NCBI RefSeq assembly: GCF_014174355.1
Contig: NZ_JABEQF010000014.1
Location: 26,449-90,448 of the forward strand
Source: Gluconacetobacter azotocaptans
Lineage (GTDB): Bacteria > Pseudomonadota > Alphaproteobacteria > Acetobacterales > Acetobacteraceae
Direction of reading: 5' to 3'
DNA length: 64,000 bases
Below the pieces are notes generated by a model, which saw only the letters and a program-made list of their open reading frames with translations, ran no database searches and was not told the origin of the DNA. Both the position numbers and the translations under genes were made by a program. Positions 41,833 to 48,901 of the stretch are shown in pieces (within the stretch, counting starts at the first letter, position 1; every line of letters starts with the position of its first letter).

Positions 41833-41934
41833 GGCGCGGTCCTCTCCATCGCTCCTGTGGCAGGTGGGGCGGCGGGGTGGCAGCGCAAGGTGCGGCGGGT
41901 AGAAAACCGCGGGAACGGTCTTCCACCCGGGGGA

Positions 41935-42105
41935 TCAGTAGCGGTGGTGGTAGTCGTCGCCGCGCCAGCCGCCACGCTCGTCGTACCAGCCGTGATGGCC
42001 GCCCTGATAGCCCCGGTGCCAGCCGCGATAGGGCGGGCGTTCGTAGACGCAGCCGGCGAGGGCGAGCAGGGCCAGCAGCGCGCAGGCGGGACGGATCGGA
42101 TTCAT
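41935..42105 (-). CDS. Tiny prophage lipoprotein (56 aa)
   Basis: It starts MNPIRPACALLALLALAGCV with the lipobox LALAGC, so the mature peptide is about 38 residues and lipid-anchored. The mature part is rich in Tyr, His, Gly and Trp (YRGWHRGYQGGHHGWYDERG). AAGGAGA lies in front of the ATG at 42103-42105. It lies downstream of the repressor gene on the same strand, so it should be expressed in the lysogen. A role in superinfection exclusion or metal binding is conceivable but unproven. Confidence 0.65.
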   Translation of the reverse strand: MNPIRPACALLALLALAGCVYERPPYRGWHRGYQGGHHGWYDERGGWRGDDYHHRY

Positions 42106-42171
42106 CGGCGTTCTCCTTCGGTCAGGAGTCTGGGGCTGGATCGTGGTGACTGTGTGGCGAGGGGGCGGGTG

Positions 42172-42891
42172 TTATTTCCAGACCCATTTGCCGACCACGC
42201 GGCCGTTGATATGCACCTCGTCCAGCGTGCGGACATAGGTGGGGTAGCCGGGGTTGATGCTCATGATCTGGACCGTCACCGGGTCGTCCGAGCCGTAGAC
42301 GATCTCCAGCCGTTTCAGCACCAGCCCGAATCCGTCCCACAGCACGTAGACGCCGGGGGGCGAGGGGGTGCGGTGGGCGGTGTCGACCAGCACGCGCTCG
42401 CCGGCCTGGTAGTCGGGCTCCATGCTGTCGCCGGCGACGCGCAGCACCACCAGGGATTCGGGGTTTTCGGTGAAGGCGCCCAGGAAGCGGCGGGGCAGGG
42501 ACCAGTGGTCGGTGGGCCGGGGGCCGTCCTCGACCGCGATGTTGGTGGGGATGGCGCCGCCGCCGGCCTGGGGGGCCACGTTGTATTCGGGGATGCGGAA
42601 CTGGCCGTCGGCGGGGACGGCCGGCGGGGCGGGGGGCGGCGGCGGCGGGGCGTCTTCCAGCGGCTGGTGGCTCGGGTCGTGCTCGTCGCGGAAGACGTCG
42701 GGGCTGACGCCGAAGCGGCGGGCCAGGGCGGTGCGGACGTCCTCGGGCAGTTTCTGGGGGGTGCCCTTGTGCAGATACTGCTGGAGGTAGGCGTGGTTGC
42801 GGCCCAGGGCGAGGGACTCGGCCTTCAGGGTGGTGGCCGCCCCGGTGATGAGCTTGAGCAGGGCGTAGCGCGGAGCGGTCAGGGCGGTCAT
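42172..42891 (-). CDS. Prophage CI-like repressor, S24/LexA peptidase family
   Basis: The 239-residue protein has a Cro/CI-type N-terminus (residues 1 to about 70, with ALARRFGVSPDVFRDEHDPS), a proline-rich linker (PPPPPPAPPAVPAD), then an S24 autoprotease: VLRVAGDSMEPDYQAGERVL with the catalytic Ser of SM and FGLVLKRLEIVYGSD with the Lys. The usual A-G or C-G cleavage site is probably in VAPQAGGGAI. RecA-stimulated self-cleavage would induce the prophage. It is divergent from the early genes. Confidence 0.9.
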   Translation of the reverse strand: MTALTAPRYALLKLITGAATTLKAESLALGRNHAYLQQYLHKGTPQKLPEDVRTALARRFGVSPDVFRDEHDPSHQPLEDAPPPPPPAPPAVPADGQFRIPEYNVAPQAGGGAIPTNIAVEDGPRPTDHWSLPRRFLGAFTENPESLVVLRVAGDSMEPDYQAGERVLVDTAHRTPSPPGVYVLWDGFGLVLKRLEIVYGSDDPVTVQIMSINPGYPTYVRTLDEVHINGRVVGKWVWK

Positions 42892-42977
42892 GGGCGGAGT
42901 ATCGGCGGAACGATAGGGAATTTCTAATAGGTTCTTTCCGCTTGATCGGTAGGAATAAGCCTATTACGGTCGGCGCC
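42892..42977. promoter_or_regulatory. Divergent operator region between repressor and early genes
   Basis: Related half-sites lie in a short AT-richer patch: GATAGG (42912-42917), AATAGG (42926-42931) and CCTATT (42960-42965), plus GGTAGGAATA. The same half-site occurs at 41636-41652. This spacing and position fit a CI/Cro-like operator set overlapping two promoters. No convincing -35/-10 pair with 16-18 bp spacing was found. Confidence 0.55.
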
Positions 42978-43019
42978 ATGACATATGACCCGATTTCCCC
43001 CGCCGGGGGCGCCGGCTGA
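42978..43019 (+). CDS. Candidate 13-codon leader peptide
   Basis: The frame MTYDPISPAGGAG ends with TGA at 43017-43019, overlapping the ATG (43019) of the next gene as TGATG. Its start is close to the operator region, so translation of the leader could couple to the HTH/zinc-ribbon gene. There is no strong ribosome-binding site, so support is limited. Confidence 0.3.
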   Translation: MTYDPISPAGGAG

Positions 43020-43291
43020 TGGCGCGCTCGACATACGATTGGCCGACGATCGACCCCAAGGTGGACGCCATGCTGGCGCGCGGCCTGAAAGTGGTGCGCA
43101 TCGCCGAGGAACTGGGCATGCGCGCCCAGACCCTCCGCGACCGGCTGAGCTATCGCCGCCGGGCGCCGCAGCCGGGGCCGCGACGCGACCTGTCGCCGCT
43201 GGTCCATCGGTCGTGCCTGAATTGCGGGGCGGCGTTTTCCGTCCGGTCGCGGTTCCTGCGGTTGTGCCCGACCTGCCGCGCCGAGTGCTGA
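43019..43291 (+). CDS. Small HTH and zinc-ribbon protein (90 aa)
   Basis: It starts MARSTYDWPTIDPKVDAMLA. An HTH-like stretch (GLKVVRIAEELGMRAQTLRD) is followed by a four-cysteine ribbon, SCLNCGAAF and LCPTCRAEC, that should hold zinc. It is the first gene of the rightward block and may be a Cro-like or early regulator. The next gene begins 20 bp after it. Confidence 0.7.
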   Translation: MARSTYDWPTIDPKVDAMLARGLKVVRIAEELGMRAQTLRDRLSYRRRAPQPGPRRDLSPLVHRSCLNCGAAFSVRSRFLRLCPTCRAEC

Positions 43292-43311
43292 GGCACCCGG
43301 AGGGCCGCGCC

Positions 43312-45813
43312 ATGATTCCCTTCGAGCAGATCAACGACGCGGCGCTGGCGTGCCTGCCGGAGCTGGTCGCGCGCTGGTTGCCGGCGGGGCGGCGGCGGGG
43401 CGACGAGTGGGTGGTGGGCAGCCTGGCCAACGACCCCGGCCGGTCGCTGTCGATCAACCTGCGGACCGGGCGCTGGGCCGATTTCGCCGACGGGCCGCGC
43501 GGCGGCGACCCGATCAGCCTGTATGCGGCGCTGCATACCAACCACGACCGCGTGCAGGCGGCCCGCGACCTGGGGGCCTGTCTGGCCGTGACGGCCGGCA
43601 TGCCGGCGGTGGAGGCGGCGCCCGTGATGGAATGGATGCCGGCCGTGCCGCCGGAGGACGCGCCCGCGCCCGACCTGTCGGGGTGGGACCACGCCTATGC
43701 CTATCGCGACGCGGCGGGGCGGGTGCTGCGCTATGTCGTGCGGCGCGACGCCACCGCCGAGGCGCGCAAGCGGATCATGCCGCTGACCTGGGGGCGGCTG
43801 GTCGAGCGGGGTGTGGCGCGGGTGGGGTGGCACATGCGCCATGCCGACGCCCCGCGGTCGCTGTACGGGCTGGAGCGGGTGGCGGGGGCGCGGACGGTGC
43901 TGGTGTGCGAGGGCGAGAAGGCGGCCGACGCGGCGCAGCGCCTGTTTCCGCGCCTGGCCTGCGTGACCTGGACCGCCGGCACCGGCAATGTGGGGCGCAC
44001 GGACTGGACCGTGCTGGCGGGGCGGCATGTCATCGTCTGGCCCGATCATGACGGGCCGGGCGAGAAGGCGGCGGCCGAGATCGCCGCCATCCTGGCCGCC
44101 GTGGCCGAGACGGTGCGCGTGGTCGATGTCCGCGACATGGAGCCGGGCGAGGACGCGGCCGACCTGCGGGTGGACGACCCCGGCGAGTGGCTGCGCGCGC
44201 GGGTGGGGCCGGTGCTGTGCGGCGTCACGGTCAAGCGCGCGGCGGCCTGCGTGCCGATGGCGGCGCGGCGGGCGGCGGGGCTGGAGCCGATTGCGGTGCG
44301 CGGCGGCGAGATCGACCTGGTCGCGACCCAGGGCGAGCGCGCGCTGATGGCGGCGAACGCGCCGGTCTATCAGCGCGGGACCATTCTGGCGCGGCCCGGC
44401 CGGCGCGAGGTGGCGGCCGCCGACGGCCGGATGACCCATGCCGCCTGCCTGGTGGAGATCGGCGTGCCGGCGCTGACCGACCTGCTGTGCCAGGCGGTGG
44501 AGTGGCGGAAGTTCGACCGGCGCAGCCAGGCGTGGAAGCCCATCGACCCGCCCCCGGCAGCGGCGCAGGTGATCTTGAGCCGGGCGGGCACATGGTCGTT
44601 TCCCGCCATTGCCGGGGTGATTACCACGCCCACCCTGCGGCCGGACGGATCGGTGCTGATGGCGCCGGGGTACGATGCGGCGACGCGGCTGTACCATATC
44701 GACGACCCGTTGCTGGATCTGCGCCTGCCGGAACCCACGCGCGCCGCCGCCGAGCGGGCGCTGGAGGGGGTGCGCGGGCTGCTGGCCGAATTTCCCTTTG
44801 CCGCCGAGACCGATCGGTCGGTGGCGCTGGCGGGCATCCTGACCGCCGTGGTGCGGGGCATGATGCCGGTCAGCCCGCTGTTCGCCTTTCGCGCCAATAC
44901 GCCGGGGTCGGGCAAGAGCTTTCTGGTCGATGTGGCCAGCGTGATTGCCACCGGGCGCGTCTGCCCGGTGACCAGCGCGGGCGAGGACACGGCGGAAATG
45001 GAAAAGCGGCTGACCGGGCTGCTGCTGGCCGGCTATCCGATCATGTCGCTGGACAATGTGAACGAGGAGCTGGGCGGCGACCTGCTGTGCCAGGCGACCG
45101 AGCGGCCCATCGTGCGGCTGCGCGCGCTGGGGCGGTCGGAAAGCACCGAGATCGAGAACCGGGCGGTGATCTTCGCCACCGGCAACGCCCTGCGGGTGCG
45201 CGGCGACATGACGCGGCGCACGCTGGTGGCCACGCTGGATGCCGGGATGGAGCAGCCCGAACTGCGTGTGTTCGCCCGCAACCCGGTGGAGGACATCATG
45301 GCCGATCGCGGCGCCCATGTCGCGGCGTGCCTGACCATCGTGCGGGCGTGGCTGGCGAGCGGGGAGCAGGTGCATCTGCCGCCGCTGGCCTCGTTCGAGG
45401 TCTGGAGCCGGACGGTGCGCAGCGCGCTGGTCTGGCTGGGGCAGGCCGACCCGTGCCGGAGCATGCAGGCCGCCCGCGAGGACGACCCCGAACGCAGCGA
45501 GCTGCGCGAGATCCTGGGCCTGCTGGCCGAGGCTGCCGGCATCGGCCGGCCCTGCGGCCGCACCGTGCGCGAGATCGACGAACTGTCGCTGCTGGAAACG
45601 CAGGATGCCGCCGGATACCGCACCGGGCTGCGCTTTCCCGAACTGCGTGACGCGCTGGTGCGCATCGCCGGCACGCCGGCGGGGAAGATCAATTCCAAGC
45701 GTCTGGGCCGGTGGTTCCTGGCGCGCCGGGGGCGGGTGATCGACGGGCGGCGGATTGCGGAATGCGGGGTGGCGCATGGGGGGGTGAAGAAATGGGCGGT
45801 GGAGGTGGCGTGA
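43312..45813 (+). CDS. Phage primase-helicase (TOPRIM plus P-loop ATPase)
   Basis: The 833-residue protein starts MIPFEQINDAALACLPELVA. A TOPRIM domain is clear near residues 190-260 (TVLVCEGEKAADAAQRLFPR ... VIVWPDHDGPGEKAA; Glu and D-x-D hold metal). The second half is an ATPase of D5/AAA type: FRANTPGSGKSFLVDVASVI (Walker A, about residue 528), PIMSLDNVNEELGG (Walker B area) and AVIFATGNALRV (sensor 1). There is no CHC2 zinc finger; the neighbouring 90-residue zinc-ribbon protein could substitute, which is inference. It would prime and unwind phage DNA. Confidence 0.85.
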   Translation: MIPFEQINDAALACLPELVARWLPAGRRRGDEWVVGSLANDPGRSLSINLRTGRWADFADGPRGGDPISLYAALHTNHDRVQAARDLGACLAVTAGMPAVEAAPVMEWMPAVPPEDAPAPDLSGWDHAYAYRDAAGRVLRYVVRRDATAEARKRIMPLTWGRLVERGVARVGWHMRHADAPRSLYGLERVAGARTVLVCEGEKAADAAQRLFPRLACVTWTAGTGNVGRTDWTVLAGRHVIVWPDHDGPGEKAAAEIAAILAAVAETVRVVDVRDMEPGEDAADLRVDDPGEWLRARVGPVLCGVTVKRAAACVPMAARRAAGLEPIAVRGGEIDLVATQGERALMAANAPVYQRGTILARPGRREVAAADGRMTHAACLVEIGVPALTDLLCQAVEWRKFDRRSQAWKPIDPPPAAAQVILSRAGTWSFPAIAGVITTPTLRPDGSVLMAPGYDAATRLYHIDDPLLDLRLPEPTRAAAERALEGVRGLLAEFPFAAETDRSVALAGILTAVVRGMMPVSPLFAFRANTPGSGKSFLVDVASVIATGRVCPVTSAGEDTAEMEKRLTGLLLAGYPIMSLDNVNEELGGDLLCQATERPIVRLRALGRSESTEIENRAVIFATGNALRVRGDMTRRTLVATLDAGMEQPELRVFARNPVEDIMADRGAHVAACLTIVRAWLASGEQVHLPPLASFEVWSRTVRSALVWLGQADPCRSMQAAREDDPERSELREILGLLAEAAGIGRPCGRTVREIDELSLLETQDAAGYRTGLRFPELRDALVRIAGTPAGKINSKRLGRWFLARRGRVIDGRRIAECGVAHGGVKKWAVEVA

Positions 45814-45820
45814 GTGAGAG

Positions 45821-45973
45821 AAGGTCGGGCGCTGCCCGAACCCGCCAGGGCCTGAGGCCCTGGACCCCATTCGTTTGGGGGGGAGTGAGGTCCATCTTTG
45901 CAAAAGATATTATAAATAAAATGGTTTCCAAAGGCCGGTGGCCTTTGGCGGGTTTCAGGGCGGAGCCCTGAGG
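45821..45973. repeat. Intergenic multi-hairpin repeat, copy R10, inside the prophage
   Basis: It is a near-complete copy: AAGGTCGGGCGCTGCCCGAA, CCAGGGCCTGAGGCCCTGG, CCAAAGGCCGGTGGCCTTTGG and CAGGGCGGAGCCCTG. A central AT-rich piece (about 45893-45921, including AAAGATATTATAAATAAAAT) is longer than in other copies. It stands between the early (primase-helicase) and late (terminase) genes. Confidence 0.85.
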
Positions 45974-45991
45974 CAGGCGCACGCGCTTCGC

Positions 45992-46092
45992 GGGTGGGTT
46001 CGGTGGGTCTGGTGGGGCGGGTGGGGCCGGTACGTGGGAAGTGGCGGTGACGCTTTTCCGGTACCGGGGGAGGGGGACCCTCCAGACCCACC
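45992..46092 (+). promoter_or_regulatory. G-quadruplex motif and long hairpin ahead of terminase
   Basis: Six G-runs of three or four bases lie within 35 bp (45992-46026), separated by 1, 6, 6, 1 and 1 bases, which meets the G-quadruplex pattern. GGTGGGTCTGG (46002-46012) also pairs perfectly with CCAGACCCACC (46082-46092). The place, just before the small terminase gene, would suit a packaging (pac/cos) site or late-operon control. That function is inference. Confidence 0.45.
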
Positions 46093-46176
46093 ATAGCCAC
46101 CATCGGGTGGAATAAGGATATCTCTTGATGGAATCGGGAGATATTGTGTCCGTGACGGGAGAGTTCGGAGGCGGGC

Positions 46177-46695
46177 ATGGCGGTGGAGCAGGGGAAGGCG
46201 GACGGGGTTCTGTCGCTGCGCCAGCAGCGGTTCGTCGCGGAATATCTGGTCGACCTCAATGGACGGCAGGCGGCGATCCGGGTGGGGTACAGCGCGCGCA
46301 ACGCGGAGCGGCAGGTCACCAAGCTGATGGCGCTGCCCGGGGTGCGCGCGGCGATCGCGGCGGGGCAGGCGGCGCGCATAAGTCGGACGGAGGTCAGTCA
46401 GGACCGGGTGATTTCGGAACTGTCGTGCCTGGCGTTCTATGACGCCGGGGTGATCGGGGCGCATGTGCTGGAGGGGCCGGCGGATATCGCGGGCCTGCCG
46501 GAGGATGTGCGGCGGGCGATCGTCGGGTGGTCGTGGGACAAGGCGGGGAATTTTACGGTGAAGCTGTCGCCCAAGACGGCCAGCCTGGACCTGCTGGCGC
46601 GGCATCTGGGGCTGCTGAAGGACGTGCGCCAGCATCTGGGCAAGGACGGGCGGCCGGTCGATCCGCCGGCGACCTATACGGTTCTGGTGCGCTGA
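46177..46695 (+). CDS. Terminase small subunit
   Basis: The 172-residue protein shows the terminase_2 pattern: LSLRQQRFVAEYLVDLNGRQ, AAIRVGYSARNAERQVTKLM (HTH) and VRAAIAAGQAARISRTEVSQ, with a C-terminal helix GLLKDVRQHLGKDGRPVDPP. It recognises the phage packaging site and loads the large subunit. GGAGGCGGGC lies before the ATG at 46177. Confidence 0.88.
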   Translation: MAVEQGKADGVLSLRQQRFVAEYLVDLNGRQAAIRVGYSARNAERQVTKLMALPGVRAAIAAGQAARISRTEVSQDRVISELSCLAFYDAGVIGAHVLEGPADIAGLPEDVRRAIVGWSWDKAGNFTVKLSPKTASLDLLARHLGLLKDVRQHLGKDGRPVDPPATYTVLVR

Positions 46696-46735
46696 ACGCG
46701 CCGGATCGGGTTTTTCGAAAAAGGGGGACAGGACC

Positions 46736-46993
46736 ATGGCGATTCGCCAGCACAAGCAGATGGCCGAGACTGGCCGGGTTGCCGACGAGGCGTCGGATTT
46801 CGGCATTTCGCCCCTGGCGCAGGTGAATGGCGGGCGGGAAAGCCCGGACCGCGCGCGCGTCGGCGCGGTGCTGGACGATGGCGCGCGGGGGTGCGCGCCG
46901 CCGGTGCCGCGGGGCGGCGGGCGGATGCCGGCGCCGGCCGAGACGGACCATGGGCCGCATCGCGCCGGGCGGCGGGACGGCCTGACGCGATGA
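46736..46993 (+). CDS. Small phage protein, unknown (85 aa)
   Basis: It starts MAIRQHKQMAETGRVADEAS and is disordered and rich in G, R and P in its second half. GGGGACAGGA precedes the ATG. Its TGA overlaps the next ATG by four bases (46990-46993), which supports translation. Confidence 0.55.
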   Translation: MAIRQHKQMAETGRVADEASDFGISPLAQVNGGRESPDRARVGAVLDDGARGCAPPVPRGGGRMPAPAETDHGPHRAGRRDGLTR

Positions 46994-47175
46994 GCGCCGG
47001 CCGCCGTGCGGCGGCGGAGGGGATGTCCGGCGGGGCCTATGTGCCGGGCTGGGCGGATTCGGGGGATCATCCGGCGTTCGAGGCGGCGCGTTTTGGAAAT
47101 GCGCTGGCGGAAGCAGGGATGATGCCGGGGTATGTGGCGCCCGAACGGGTGGCGGAGGACGAAGGCAGGCGATGA
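46990..47175 (+). CDS. Small phage protein, unknown (61 aa)
   Basis: It starts MSAGRRAAAEGMSGGAYVPG and ends with YVAPERVAEDEGRR. It overlaps the preceding gene and the terminase large subunit gene by ATGA at both ends. That tight coupling makes it likely real. No family is recognised. Confidence 0.55.
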   Translation: MSAGRRAAAEGMSGGAYVPGWADSGDHPAFEAARFGNALAEAGMMPGYVAPERVAEDEGRR

Positions 47176-48653
47176 CGGCGCTGTCGTACAACCGGGATGC
47201 GGTGCCGACGGTGCGGGCGTTCATGGCGTCGGACGCCTTCGTGCGCGGGCTGATGGGGCCGTTCGGGTCGGGCAAGAGTTCGGGCTGCGTGTGGGAGATC
47301 ATCCTGCGCGGGCTGCGGCAGGCGCCGGGGCCGGACGGGGTGCGGCGCAGCCGGTGGGCGGTGATCCGCAATTCCTACCGCCAGTTGGAGGACACCACGA
47401 TCCGGACGGTGCACCAGTGGTTTCCGCCGGCGCGGTTCGGGCGGTGGAAGCCGACGGATCATTCCTACGTCATCGACCGGATGCGCAACGAGGGCGACGA
47501 CGCGCCGGTGGAGATCGAATTCCTGTTCCGCGCGCTGGACCGGCCCGACCAGGTGGGCAATCTGCTGTCGCTGGAACTGACGGGGGCGTGGATCAACGAG
47601 GCGCGCGAGGTGCCGTGGGCGATCATCGAGGCGGTGCAGGGGCGTGTGGGGCGCTATCCGGCGCGGCGCGACGGGGGCGCGACGTGGTCGGGCCTTATCA
47701 TGGACACCAACCCGCCGGATGCGGAATCGGACTGGTTCCGGTTTTTCGAGGAACAGGACCATAGCGCGGCCATCGCGGCGCTGGCCGGAGGGCTGCCGGG
47801 GATGGCGGCGGACGGTTTCGCGCGGCTGTTCCGCCAGCCGGGCGGGCTGAGCGCCGGGGCCGAGAACCTTGAGAACCTGCCGCCGGCCTATTACCAGCGG
47901 CTGGCGGTCGGGAAAAGTGACGAGTGGGTCAGGGTCTATATCGACGGGGACTATGGCTTCGTCATGGATGGCAAGCCGGTGTTCGGGGAATATGCCGACG
48001 GGTTCCATTGCGCCGAATGCCGGACGGTGCCCGATCTGCCGATCTATCGCGGGTGGGATTTCGGGCTGACGCCGGCGTGCATCTGGAGCCAGGTGCTGCC
48101 GTCGGGCCAGTGGATCGTGGTGGACGAGCTGGTGTCGTCGTCGATGGGCATCGACCGGTTTTCGGACGAGGTGATGCAGCATTCGGCGCGGCATTACCCG
48201 CGCAGCGCCTTCATCGACGTGGGCGACCCGGCCGGGACGCAGCGGGCGCAGACCGACGAGCGGACGTGTTTCGAGATTCTGCATGCCAAGGGCATCGGCA
48301 TCGCGCCCGGGCAGCAGGGGCTGGCGATCCGGCTGGAGAGCGTACGCAAGCCGTTGCGCACGCTGGTGGACGGGGCGCAGCCGGGATTTCTGCTGCATCC
48401 GCGCTGCAGGATGCTGCGGCGGGCGCTGATGGGCGGCTACCGCTACCGCCGCATGCAGGTGGGCGGCGAACGCTATGCCGACCGGCCGGAGAAGAACCAA
48501 TGGTCGCACGTCACCGACGCGCTGCAATACGTGGCGACCCGGCTGTTCGGCCCGTCGCTGCGCTTTGCCGAGGCCGGCGTGGGGGACGGTGACGAGGATT
48601 TCAACGCGCATCCGGCCAGCGACCGGACGCGATCGAGCGTGACGGGGTACTGA
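47172..48653 (+). CDS. terL: Terminase large subunit
   Basis: This is the packaging motor with nuclease. In 493 residues, Walker A is GPFGSGKSSG (residues 29-38), the Walker B region is NLLSLELTGAWINEAREVPW, and a coupling motif follows (SGLIMDTNPP). The RNase H-like nuclease starts YRGWDFGLTPACIWSQVLPS with the first metal Asp (WDFG), with FIDVGDPAGTQRAQTDERTC next. Start and end codons overlap the neighbouring genes. Confidence 0.93.
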   Translation: MTALSYNRDAVPTVRAFMASDAFVRGLMGPFGSGKSSGCVWEIILRGLRQAPGPDGVRRSRWAVIRNSYRQLEDTTIRTVHQWFPPARFGRWKPTDHSYVIDRMRNEGDDAPVEIEFLFRALDRPDQVGNLLSLELTGAWINEAREVPWAIIEAVQGRVGRYPARRDGGATWSGLIMDTNPPDAESDWFRFFEEQDHSAAIAALAGGLPGMAADGFARLFRQPGGLSAGAENLENLPPAYYQRLAVGKSDEWVRVYIDGDYGFVMDGKPVFGEYADGFHCAECRTVPDLPIYRGWDFGLTPACIWSQVLPSGQWIVVDELVSSSMGIDRFSDEVMQHSARHYPRSAFIDVGDPAGTQRAQTDERTCFEILHAKGIGIAPGQQGLAIRLESVRKPLRTLVDGAQPGFLLHPRCRMLRRALMGGYRYRRMQVGGERYADRPEKNQWSHVTDALQYVATRLFGPSLRFAEAGVGDGDEDFNAHPASDRTRSSVTGY

Positions 48654-48901
48654 TGGCGGGACTGATCATACCGGCGGGCGTGCGGCCCGGGGCGGCGGCG
48701 CGCAGTTGCCGGCAGTGCCGGTTTCATGGGCTGGAGGGGCCGGATGTGGTGTGCCGGCGCTATCCGCCGCAGGTGACGGTGGTGATGGTGCCGCAGCCCG
48801 CGCCGCGCGCGGGGCAACTGGCGCCGCAGCCCTTCGCGACCTTTCCGCCGGTGGTGCCCGAGCATGTCTGCGGCGAGTTCGCGGCCGGGGGGCGGGCATG
48901 A
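48653..48901 (+). CDS. Small cysteine-containing phage protein (82 aa)
   Basis: It starts MAGLIIPAGVRPGAAARSCR. Four cysteines (SCRQC, VVCRRYPP, HVCGEF) are spaced so they could hold a metal or iron-sulphur site. The ATG overlaps the terL stop (TGATG) and its own stop overlaps the portal ATG. No family is recognised. Confidence 0.6.
   Translation: MAGLIIPAGVRPGAAARSCRQCRFHGLEGPDVVCRRYPPQVTVVMVPQPAPRAGQLAPQPFATFPPVVPEHVCGEFAAGGRA

Noticed and set aside
43150..45903. 917-codon minus-strand frame over the primase-helicase gene
   Set aside because: Antisense shadow. The plus strand carries TOPRIM and Walker motifs.
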